Assembly (NCBI GenBank): GCA_022539475.1
Contig: VCMS01000030.1
Span: forward strand, 62,001 to 126,000
Direction of reading: 5' to 3'
Source of the DNA: Gracilaria domingensis
Lineage: Eukaryota > Rhodophyta > Florideophyceae > Gracilariales > Gracilariaceae
Length of the DNA stretch: 64,000 bases
This document shows positions 40,009 through 49,305 of the stretch, piece by piece. A program made the translations under genes and the position numbers. Below the pieces are notes generated by a model that saw only the letters and a list, made by a program, of their open reading frames with translations, was not told where the DNA came from and ran no database searches. Every line of letters starts with the position of its first letter. The stretch's first letter is position 1.

Positions 40009-41883
40009 TCATACTGACTGCGACAGCAACGTCTTAAAGATTGCGAATATATCCCCACCGACATAGTCGTTGTCGACAACGTTAACGAGATAGAGAGAGT
40101 CACGTAGCTCCTTAAGGACAGGGCGGGATGGGCTACTTTCCTCATACAGATCAGCCCAGACATTGGTCCATACATTGAACGCTTCATTCTTCCACACGAG
40201 GAAGGAGTCCGGATCGACGACAGTCGGCTGTACAACTTCCCGATCCGGGAATACACCCCAAGTAACCGCGCATGTGGACTTTTGCTTGGCAGTGGTACGT
40301 AGTTCGTTACTTCCAGCCAATGCCGCGTAAATGGTCAGGGATGGGAAACTGGTCGCTGCCTCAAACAAGGCATCCACGACCTCTGGTTTCGCAAAAAACT
40401 CCAGGTATGCCTTCTGATACACATATCCTCCGTTGCTGCCCCATCCGACTGTTACATCTCCAGAAGGAGCTGCGTTCACTCGAGGCTGCGAGTTAATCGT
40501 CAACAAGCCATTACGATTTAACCATAAAAGTGGAGCAGAGATAACCGATGTCTCCGTCGCTAGCTCCTCAGTTTCCGACCACGGCAGCCTCTTGAGCTCA
40601 CCCTTTTGGAACCTTGTGAACACAAAAGCGACATCGTCAAAGTCTTTGATCTCCCCATAAAGCTTTGCAGCTTCGGTCTTCTGAGCGGCAGAGGCCCAAC
40701 CTCCCCCACCCAACAGATGATAGTCAGCAAGGTCACCGTAAGCTGGGGATCTGTTGTCACCCCAACGCCCGTTCGGAAAGTCGTCCCACGTAGATGTTCG
40801 ATCAAGGTATGACTTCGGCCTATTAGCCCAGTATATCGGGCGCACATTTTCATTCCGGCGCTTATCAACAGTGGCAGGCCGCCACGGGAGAGAGCGAATA
40901 GATTCAGTCCTGGGAATAAGGTTAAGCTGATCAATGATGCCCATGACAGAGTTCTCGAGGTTGAGGGAATAGAAGTGGATACCAGGACAAAGACCGGATT
41001 TAAGAATACGTTTGCACATGTCAACGCCAAGACGAATTCCGAATTCCTTCACTGCTAAATCATCGTCTTTAATGGGTTCCATTGCATCATGAATAGCCTG
41101 AGGGACAAGTGTTTTGCAGAACCCTGTCATGCGCTTGAAGCCATTGTAGTTTTGAATGGGAAGAATACCGGGCAATATAGGGACAGTTATTCCAGCTTCC
41201 CGACAGTCGCGAACAAAGCCGAGGAACGTATCAACATCATAAAACATTTGGGTGATAATGAAATCGGCACCAGCATCAACCTTCTCCTTCAAGAAAGCCA
41301 TTTCGTCCTCCATTGATATCTTACCGTCCAAGAAGCCAGCAGGATGACCCTCTGGATAACCCGCGACACAAATACCGAAGTAGTCACCGTAGTTTGCGCG
41401 TATGAAGCGAACAAGATCGGTACCGTGTTCGAAACCATCCTCGCACTTGGTCCACTCTTTTCCAGCTGGTGGATCGCCACGCAGGGCGAGAATATTGCGA
41501 ATGCCACGAGCCTTGGCACCCTCCAGGCCCTCCAGAACTTTGCCTGCTGGCATGTTGGTGCACGTCAAGTGCATCATGACATCAACTCCGAGGTACTTTT
41601 GAATATTTCCAGAGAGCTCGAGGGTCAAGTCGCTCGTGGAGCCACCCGCGCCCCAAGTGACATCGCAGAAAAGGGGCTCGACCGTGGTCATGCGCTCCAC
41701 ACGTTGATAGAGGTTACTGACTCCCTTTTCTGTCTTCGGTGGAAAGTACTCGAAGGAGAAGAACGGACGATTCTCCTCCGCGCGGTGGCGAATCTTGTCG
41801 GCGATTCGCGGCAAATGGCGGAGATTCGGATCAGAATCAAGTGAAACACTTGGAGAAGATCCATTCATGGCATGAGCAGTCAT
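40009..41883 (-). CDS. MTHFR: Methylenetetrahydrofolate reductase
   Basis: A 624-aa enzyme with the eukaryotic two-domain layout. The N-terminal FAD-binding TIM barrel (about residues 30-330) starts at FFSFEYFPPKTEKG and includes CDVTWGAGGST, HLTCTNM, ILALRGDPP and FIITQMFYD. A short linker leads into the C-terminal regulatory domain (WANRPKSYLDRT, then DFPNGRWGDNRSPAYG, then INSQPRVNA, then GWGSNGGYVYQKAYLEFF), which in opisthokonts binds S-adenosylmethionine. It reduces 5,10-methylene-THF to 5-methyl-THF for methionine synthesis. Whether the algal enzyme is SAM-sensitive cannot be told. It is divergent from POLD2 across 533 nt. Confidence 0.97.
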   Translation of the reverse strand: MTAHAMNGSSPSVSLDSDPNLRHLPRIADKIRHRAEENRPFFSFEYFPPKTEKGVSNLYQRVERMTTVEPLFCDVTWGAGGSTSDLTLELSGNIQKYLGVDVMMHLTCTNMPAGKVLEGLEGAKARGIRNILALRGDPPAGKEWTKCEDGFEHGTDLVRFIRANYGDYFGICVAGYPEGHPAGFLDGKISMEDEMAFLKEKVDAGADFIITQMFYDVDTFLGFVRDCREAGITVPILPGILPIQNYNGFKRMTGFCKTLVPQAIHDAMEPIKDDDLAVKEFGIRLGVDMCKRILKSGLCPGIHFYSLNLENSVMGIIDQLNLIPRTESIRSLPWRPATVDKRRNENVRPIYWANRPKSYLDRTSTWDDFPNGRWGDNRSPAYGDLADYHLLGGGGWASAAQKTEAAKLYGEIKDFDDVAFVFTRFQKGELKRLPWSETEELATETSVISAPLLWLNRNGLLTINSQPRVNAAPSGDVTVGWGSNGGYVYQKAYLEFFAKPEVVDALFEAATSFPSLTIYAALAGSNELRTTAKQKSTCAVTWGVFPDREVVQPTVVDPDSFLVWKNEAFNVWTNVWADLYEESSPSRPVLKELRDSLYLVNVVDNDYVGGDIFAIFKTLLSQSV

Positions 41884-42416
41884 TGTGGATAGGGGATCGA
41901 GCAGCGAGCTGTATTAGACGAAAAGCAGTCACCGTGAGCTGCCTGGAGAGTTGACGAAGAAGTGGTTCGTCCTGGAGGCGAATCTTGACGATGCCGAGCA
42001 TCAACGGCTCTTGAAGGCAGAATCCACAACTGTAAGGCGTCCCTAGCGCCGTGTCTGAGCCATGACTGCACGGCCCACAGCCCTGTGGTTACCACAGTGT
42101 GGTAGCGACGGGTGAATCCAGACTCTGGATTCCAGAGCAGTTTTGCTGACACTGGAGACTGTTGCTGCCACGTGGACAATTGTCGAGGTGCAGAACGACG
42201 GCTCTGATGCTCAAGCTTTTTTCGCGGGAAAACTTCCGAACTCGGAACCGAAAGAACTGGTCAGGATCAAATCTGTGAAGCGCAATCTTCTTCGCCAGCA
42301 GCTAGAGAAGAAAGTTGCTTCGGGCCTCAAAAGACTTGGCGCACGTGCGTTCCGTTCCCTGTTCTTTCCAGCTCGAGATTTGAAAGCTCCAGCGTCAGAC
42401 ACGTTCTGCCATTGCG
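41884..42416. promoter_or_regulatory. Divergent spacer MTHFR/POLD2 with interlocking short palindromes
   Basis: 533 nt. At about 42068-42095 there are overlapping inverted repeats CCACAGcCCTGTGG and ACCACAGTGTGGT, possible operator-like sites. Frames crossing this stretch on both strands have no recognisable content. Confidence 0.45.
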
Positions 42417-43916
42417 ATGCGCTCCAAAGCAACGTCCGAGGCACCCATGTCGAACGCCGAAAACGGGATTCACGCAATTCAGCGGAAAACCGCTATCATC
42501 GATGCCACACCGTCGAAGCGCTTCTTGTTGCCCCCAAAGAAGAAATATGAACCTCAGTACGCACATATATATTTCTGTCGCTTAACTGCGTTGCGGCCCG
42601 CGGTAGAAGCTGCCTCACAAGAAAGTTTCGGTCCGCCATCAGAAAAGTTGCGCTACGCGAAAAGAATTGTCAACGTTTCCGGCGAGGATGTCCAAGGCAT
42701 CGAGTCAGTTATCATTGGCGTTGTATTTCGGCAGATGAACAAGCCGAGCATTCTCTCCCTCTACGAACAGCCGAGCCATGATCTTATACCGTCTCCGCCC
42801 CCACGTTCTTCGACCCCTTATCCCGGATCCGATGACTTAATATTTCTCGAAGATGAGAACGGCAGATGTACGTTGGACGTCTCTGCTCTCGATCCTGTGC
42901 CGGACTCTTTCGTTACGGGCTTTGTCGTTGCCGTAAAAGGGGCAGAGGATCGCACCACTGGCACATTCAAAGTTGCTGGTTTCTCTTCAGTCCTGCCTGC
43001 CCCACAAATGTCTTTGAAGCCATACCCCGAAGACACATACATTTGCCTACTTTCTTCGCTGTCGGTGTCAACTCCTTCATTTTCTCTGGAGCTTCTCCTA
43101 GAATTCCTTAAGGGAAACACGCTGGAGGAAGATGAGGGCTTTCAGAAGAACATCGTGTCCGTGGTCATTGCTGGAAATCTTATCCCGCATGTAGATGCCA
43201 CTCCAATGCATAAGCCATTAGCCGTCGGAGACAAAGAGAGAATTGCGTCGCCGATGGTTGATGCCGACAGGTTCTTATCTGGATTGGCTTCGACAGTACC
43301 TGTTTTCCACATGCCTGGTGAGAACGATGCCACAAACTATTTGCTCCCACAACAACCGCTACATCGCTGCTTGTTACCTAGTTCTTCACGGAATTCCAAC
43401 TTCAAGCGTGTTCCTAATCCATTTGCATGCAGTTTTGGGGGACGGTTGTTGTTGGCTACTTCTGGTCAGAACGTGAGCGACTTCTCCCTTTACCAGGCCC
43501 AATACGACACGGAAAAGAAAGATGAAACATTCGACATGAAAGAAAAAGAAAAGGACTTCGAACCAAGTGGGGAAAGAGTAACCGATATTCTTGAAAGCAT
43601 GCTGAACAACAGACACATTGCTCCAACATGTCCTGACACACTTGGAGCGTATCCATTCTACGAGATGGATCCATTTATTGTTGAGAACACACCGCATATA
43701 TTTGTCACTGGGAATCAGAAGGAGTTTGGAACAAGAACTATGAACGTGCCACGGGAACCCTCTCAAGAAAGTAACGATGAGATGGACATTGATGGAGACT
43801 TGGGTGGTTTTGTGAGATTAGTGTCGGTGCCCCGCTTTGATACGACGGGGCAAGCCGTGTTTGTGAACTTGAAGAACATGGAATGTTTCGTAAGAGAATT
43901 TGGCTTCACAATGTGA
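42417..43916 (+). CDS. POLD2: DNA polymerase delta small subunit (B subunit)
   Basis: A 499-aa protein of usual length (about 470). It has the N-terminal KYEPQYAHIYFCRL that begins the OB fold, a central OB (GTFKVAGFSSVLPAP), and the inactivated calcineurin-like phosphoesterase domain (VSVVIAGNLIPH, VPVFHMPGENDATNYLLPQQPLH, FGTRTMNVP). It ends with the family beta strands VPRFDTTGQAVFVNLKNMEC. POLD2 bridges the catalytic subunit to POLD3 in lagging-strand synthesis. A hydrophilic Lys/Glu insertion sits around residue 365. Confidence 0.95.
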   Translation: MRSKATSEAPMSNAENGIHAIQRKTAIIDATPSKRFLLPPKKKYEPQYAHIYFCRLTALRPAVEAASQESFGPPSEKLRYAKRIVNVSGEDVQGIESVIIGVVFRQMNKPSILSLYEQPSHDLIPSPPPRSSTPYPGSDDLIFLEDENGRCTLDVSALDPVPDSFVTGFVVAVKGAEDRTTGTFKVAGFSSVLPAPQMSLKPYPEDTYICLLSSLSVSTPSFSLELLLEFLKGNTLEEDEGFQKNIVSVVIAGNLIPHVDATPMHKPLAVGDKERIASPMVDADRFLSGLASTVPVFHMPGENDATNYLLPQQPLHRCLLPSSSRNSNFKRVPNPFACSFGGRLLLATSGQNVSDFSLYQAQYDTEKKDETFDMKEKEKDFEPSGERVTDILESMLNNRHIAPTCPDTLGAYPFYEMDPFIVENTPHIFVTGNQKEFGTRTMNVPREPSQESNDEMDIDGDLGGFVRLVSVPRFDTTGQAVFVNLKNMECFVREFGFTM

Positions 43917-44750
43917 TGTTTCACGCTGCAAAACGCTTTACATGTACGGTTATTGTCTAGCAGATCGTACCTCGCAGAAAATTACTTTAGAAAGAGCAGT
44001 GTTTGATAAGGCTTAATCAATAACAACTTTCACCTCAGAATTGTTCCCCGCGACAGACGTAAGAATTGAAGTTCTGCATCCATAATACGGGATTGGCCAC
44101 GCAAGTTCATCATAGGAGAGTAAGTCTCTTCTCGACGTAGAATGTCATGAGGGAACGATACAAGGAATCCGCACACGATAAGGACAGGCTATGGCAAACG
44201 ATGACACTCGAAGTGTTGGCAATAATGAGGCATATGCTTGCTTTGTGGTTTGAAGAGCTCTCTTTCTTCATGCGAATTGTATGCTATTCCGTACAAACGA
44301 CAAATTTGAATACAGGATACCAGTGTCATACGAAAGAGCAAGAGCATTTAGTCGTGTATCGCAACGACAATTACAACCATAGCGGAACTCGTCTTCAGCC
44401 ATTGCCCCAGGACCCCGATGAAGAGATAAGACTTCGCCGTTTTGAACGTAAACGCGACATTAAGTTCGATATTCAGTTTGCATTGGTTCGCATAGGGTCT
44501 GCATGAATGGTGAAAGGATAAATGCGGAAAAGAAGAAGAAAATGTGCTTCATCACAGAAGTGTTCAACCTTGATGTATGATTCGTGTGCGACGCAGTTCT
44601 GACCGGTAGTATCTAGGCGGTGAGATGATCCGGTTGGAAAACATGAAGGAAACACGAGGACAGCAAGTATAAATGTCAGCGATCAAAGAGGGAAGGGAAG
44701 CTTACGCAATCCGTGAGAAAGTAGGAGACAAAGGAAAAGAGATGGGGAGC

Positions 44751-45199
44751 AGGGAACTTTTTACAACGGCAGCACCGGAACTGTTTTCACAACCTGCGGG
44801 GGAAGGGAAGGAGGAAGAATCACAAGCAGGGAATTTTTACAACGGCAGCACCGGAACTGTTTTCACAACCTGCAAACGATTAGGGATGGGATGGGAAGAT
44901 GGGCCGAGAGAACTGAGGATGGGCTGAGGGTGGAGTAGCGGCTTTTATACCCACAAGAAAGCGCTCCCCCGGCGATGGGCTCTCTGGTCGCACGAAATTG
45001 CACTTACTCGTTCGTGTGGTGTCGGTAGGGGAATTCGAACGTGTCTCACTTGTGTTGGTTACTGATATAACTGTACGCACAAAACCGCGCTCTCCCCGGC
45101 GACGAGCTCTCTGATGGCTCAATCTCTGTCATCGGCGTGGTGTCAGTGCTTAGAATTCAAACGTGTCTAACTTGTGATCGTCAATGTGACGGCATCACG
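44751..45199 (+). repeat. Modular dispersed repeat, copy B
   Basis: Internally repetitive: the block TTTTTACAACGGCAGCACCG followed by GAACTGTTTTCACAACCTGC occurs twice (about 44757-44797 and 44834-44874). A GGATGGG/CTGAGGGTGGAG block and a TATA-like TTTTATACCC (about 44940) follow. Two about 120-nt units then each run from GCGCTC(T/C)CCCCGGCGA to (A/T)TTC(G/A)AACGTGTCT(C/A)ACTTGTG. A weaker third unit may reach 45360. It aligns with copy A (31180-31620) in opposite orientation. No coding capacity is seen. Confidence 0.75.
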
Positions 45200-45654
45200 T
45201 TCGCCGTTGCGAGTGGGAATTAGGCTTGAGAGACCAAAGAAAGAAAGGATCAACGTCGTGTTGCCTTTTGTTGTTGCAAATTGCACTCCGCATTGCGTCC
45301 GTCCGACATGTTCCGGGGACAAACCTAAGATCGAGTTCATGCATGTCTGACGCACTCGGCTTGAAGTAGGACATGCTGTAGGTCTAGGCCTGTTAGTTTG
45401 GAGCAGTATCGGGCTCTCTCTGTCGTGGGCGATGCTGCATTCCCTCTGACTGGTGAAAACAAAGTATTGGTGGTAGTATACATGGAGCTCTTTGAGTGCA
45501 GTTTGGGAAACAGTGGCAGAAACGCATGGGGTAGAAGGAACAGCAATAGATGATGACGATGATTGAGGTAAGTTTTACATTGTTAGCTGCAATGAAGATT
45601 GCACTCTACAGTAGCATTGGTTGTAACGAGGGAATCGCACATTATGGATGACTT

Positions 45655-45722
45655 TTGTGTGTGTATGAAGGTGTGTACGAAAGTATATGCGTGTGTGTAC
45701 GTGTGTGTGTATGTGTGTGGTT
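45655..45722. repeat. TG-rich microsatellite
   Basis: Interrupted (TG)n and (TGTGTG)TA runs over about 65 nt, in the 3' flank of ARF1. Confidence 0.8.
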
Positions 45723-45815
45723 CAGGGGATGAGCGGGTATGACTGCAACTTGGTAAGCGCAATCGACAAGCGTATGACGAACAAAGATACATCGGGATGT
45801 AGCAGGGCTGACTGT

Positions 45816-46831
<1,016 letters not shown>

Positions 46832-47959
46832 ATGCCGAGAAAGGCGGGCGGAAGGCGTCGCAAGCGGCGCACGCACAAGTTGGACACGCCCGGGTCGCCG
46901 TCGATTCCGCGCAGTTTTGTGTTCAGGCGCGGCCATGTTCCGGGCGGCGTGCGCGATTTGGTCGCGTGCTTGCGCGCCGCGCTGATGCCCCACACCGCGC
47001 GTCGGCTCAAGGAGAGGCGCATGAACGGTATTCGCGACTACGTTTCTGTGGCCACGCAGATTGGAGTGACGCACTTTTGGATTCTGTCCGCCACCGCCAC
47101 TTCGCCGTACTTGCGGGTGGCAAGAGTGCCGCAGGGGCCCACGCTGACGTTTCGAATCGTCGAGTACTCGCTTTCGGCTGACGTCAGAGCGACGCAACGC
47201 CGGCCGGTTGCGCTGGAGGACGCGCACTTTGAACAGCCGCCGCTGCTGGTGCTCAACAACTTTACGCACGACAGCACCGAATGCAAGATCATGGCCGAGA
47301 CGTTTCGGCACTCTTTTCCATCGATAGACGTTGTGAACACGCGGCTGGCGTCTTTAAAAAGAGTGCTGCTGGTGCATAGAGATGTGCAAAGCGGGAATGT
47401 TTATATTCGGCACTACGCGCTCAGGGTGCAGCAGGCGGGTCTGTCCAAGGCGGTGCGCAAGATGGTGAACAAGCGACGCATCCCAAAGATGAACAACCTC
47501 ACCGACGTGTCCGAGCTGATGGACGGCGCGCCGGGCGTGTTCAGCTCCGACTCGGAAATGGAGGAGAACGGCGAGGAGACGGTGCGGCTCGCGCAGCAGG
47601 TGCGCAAGATGGGCAAAGGAACCAACAGCAAGATCAAATTGGTGGAGGTGGGACCGCGTCTGCAGCTGCAGCTAGTGAAAATTCAAGGCGGTCTGTGCGA
47701 CGGCGCCGTGCTGTACCACCGGTTCGTGAGCAAGAGCAAGGAGGAGGCCGAGCGCGACGAAGAGAGAATACGCGGCAGGAAGGACTTGAAACGAAAGCGG
47801 CGCGAGGAGCAGGAGGCGAACGTGAGGCGGAAACAGGAGAAGAAACGCGCCAAGAAGGAGCGGCACCGCAAGAGTGTGCAGGCGATGGAGGCGGCGCGCG
47901 CGCTCGACGACGGCAACGAAGCGGACGACGAGGGCGACGGCAGCGACGACGATGTGTAA
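46832..47959 (+). CDS. PPAN: Brix-domain ribosome biogenesis factor PPAN/SSF1
   Basis: Start at ATG 46832 (MPRKAGGRRRKRRTH), which matches the basic SSF1 N-terminus; the frame is open further upstream only because of GC bias and would run antisense through ARF1. The product is 375 aa. The Brix domain has PRSFVFRRGHVPGGVRDLV, RLKERRMNGIRDYVSVA, GVTHFWILSATATSPYLRVA, GPTLTFRIVEYSL and, near its end, RLQLQLVKIQGG. The tail is a Lys/Arg/Glu helix followed by an acidic end. SSF1/PPAN acts in ITS2 processing of the pre-60S particle, the same pathway as NOC3 at the window start. Confidence 0.95.
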   Translation: MPRKAGGRRRKRRTHKLDTPGSPSIPRSFVFRRGHVPGGVRDLVACLRAALMPHTARRLKERRMNGIRDYVSVATQIGVTHFWILSATATSPYLRVARVPQGPTLTFRIVEYSLSADVRATQRRPVALEDAHFEQPPLLVLNNFTHDSTECKIMAETFRHSFPSIDVVNTRLASLKRVLLVHRDVQSGNVYIRHYALRVQQAGLSKAVRKMVNKRRIPKMNNLTDVSELMDGAPGVFSSDSEMEENGEETVRLAQQVRKMGKGTNSKIKLVEVGPRLQLQLVKIQGGLCDGAVLYHRFVSKSKEEAERDEERIRGRKDLKRKRREEQEANVRRKQEKKRAKKERHRKSVQAMEAARALDDGNEADDEGDGSDDDV

Positions 47960-48079
47960 GGTTCTTTTATTGTTATTAGCACCAGTGCAAGATTCTAGAC
48001 ATGACATGTAAACGGCAAAAGCAAACGGGGGCGGGGAGGGAGAGGGAGGAGGGGAGTCGGGGGGAAGCTCTGCTGAGCG

Positions 48080-48691
48080 TCATTGCGGTTGCGGTGGGTT
48101 GGACGCTTGGTGCAAGGCGGACTGCGGGAAGGAGGCGGCAGGCGCAGACAGGCGGTACGACGGGTTGCGGGAGAGCGAGCCGTCGACCGAGCGCAAGCTG
48201 AGCGCCGGCGACGAGGTGGGCGTGAGCGCGCCGGGCGTGGTGGAGCGCGACAGGCGCTGCACCTTCCGCTCCAGCTCGTGCTTCTCGCTGCGGAGCGCGT
48301 CGAGCTCCTTGTTGAGGCGGTTGACAATGTACTCGTTCTCCTCCTCGGCGGCGGCGATGATGCGGTGCTTCTGGCGCTGCAGCTCCTCCAGGCGCTGGCT
48401 GAGCGAGTTGGTGACGAACTCGGAGTCGGTCTCGGACGCGCGCGCAATCTGCTCCTTCTCGTGCTTGAGCTCGGACAGGCGCTTCATGAGCTTGTTGGAG
48501 ATCATCTCCTCCTCCTCCTCCACGCGGATCTGGTTGAGCGTGCTCTCGCGGCGCAGCGCGAGCACGTGCTCCTCGGCCGCCTGGCGGCGGTGCTTCTCGC
48601 GCGCCAGCTCCAGCTTGAGCGCGGACAGCTGGCGGCGCAGCTGCCCGATCTCGCCGGGGGCGCGCTCGTCGTGCGCGGCGTCGTCGCTCAT
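48080..48691 (-). CDS. Coiled-coil protein resembling CCDC6 (DUF2046-like)
   Basis: A 203-aa protein that is one long coiled coil (residues about 15-145) with a Ser/Thr/Pro/Ala-rich tail. Three consecutive units share the pattern E-(E/N)-E-(F/Y)-(I/V)-x-N-x-L-x-x-x-L-x-x-L-x-x-(E/Q)-K: EEMISNKLMKRLSELKHEK, SEFVTNSLSQRLEELQRQK and NEYIVNRLNKELDALRSEK. The same periodic signature marks animal CCDC6/H4. After it comes RLSRSTTPGALTPTSSP, also reminiscent of CCDC6. The function in algae is unknown. It is convergent with PPAN (120 nt) and divergent from ADSL. Confidence 0.75.
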   Translation of the reverse strand: MSDDAAHDERAPGEIGQLRRQLSALKLELAREKHRRQAAEEHVLALRRESTLNQIRVEEEEEMISNKLMKRLSELKHEKEQIARASETDSEFVTNSLSQRLEELQRQKHRIIAAAEEENEYIVNRLNKELDALRSEKHELERKVQRLSRSTTPGALTPTSSPALSLRSVDGSLSRNPSYRLSAPAASFPQSALHQASNPPQPQ

Positions 48692-49192
48692 CGTGGCGGC
48701 GGGGCGGGGCGGGGCGGGGCGGGGTTCGGTGGCGGCGGGCGGCGGCGGGCGGCGCGCGCTGACGGCGGGCGGCAGCGCTGGCGGGCGGCAAGCGCGCGGC
48801 GTTTTAAGCGACGCGTTGGGCGACCGCTGACATGTGCCATGTCCACCGCGGCACCGCGCGCCACCGCGTGCAGCTGTTTTTTGGGGGCGCCACGCGCGCC
48901 AGCCAGAGCGCCAAAAAAAGATGCGCGCGCGCAGCGCGATCCCGCCGCCCGCCCCCTACGCTTGTATCTATCTACGCACCTCGGCGCGCACCCAACGGCG
49001 CGCACCCAAGTTGGGTGACCCACCGCCGGCCGCCGCTCCCCGCCGCCGCCGCTCCCCGCCGCCGCCGCTGCCGCCGCCGCCGATCGCTGCGCGCTCCCCG
49101 CATGTCGCCGGCTGCGTTTGCCGCCGCCCCCTTCGCCGCCGCCCCCTTCGCCGCCGCCCCCTTCGCCGCCGCCCCCGTCGCCGCCGCCCCCG

Positions 49193-49224
<32 letters not shown>

Positions 49225-49305
49225 CCGCCGCGCGCCCTCGCAGCAGCGCGCGTCCCCCGCCGCGCGCGCCGCGTACGCAGCACAGCGCGCGCGCGCCCCA
49301 TCGCC
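48692..49305. promoter_or_regulatory. Divergent GC-rich spacer CCDC6-like/ADSL with CCGCC repeats
   Basis: 614 nt. It contains (GGGGC)n near 48700-48725 and a 15-nt tandem repeat GCCGCCCCCTTC at about 49125-49200. The latter could be read as an Ala/Pro N-terminal extension of ADSL (from ATG 49102), but is more likely leader sequence. Confidence 0.45.

Larger units (their letters stand above)
43917..45815. other. Gene-poor intergenic region holding repeat copy B and a TG-rich tract
   Basis: 1.9 kb without a gene I can support. A 119-codon frame at 44147-44506 shows no recognisable motif. Contents are dispersed-repeat copy B (44751-45199, with a fainter third unit to about 45360) and a (TG)n-rich stretch at about 45655-45720. 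Confidence 0.5.

Noticed and set aside
49102-49305. Ala/Pro N-terminal extension of ADSL from ATG 49102
   Set aside because: Encoded by a CCGCC microsatellite; the family start fits 49306. Not excluded as an organelle leader.
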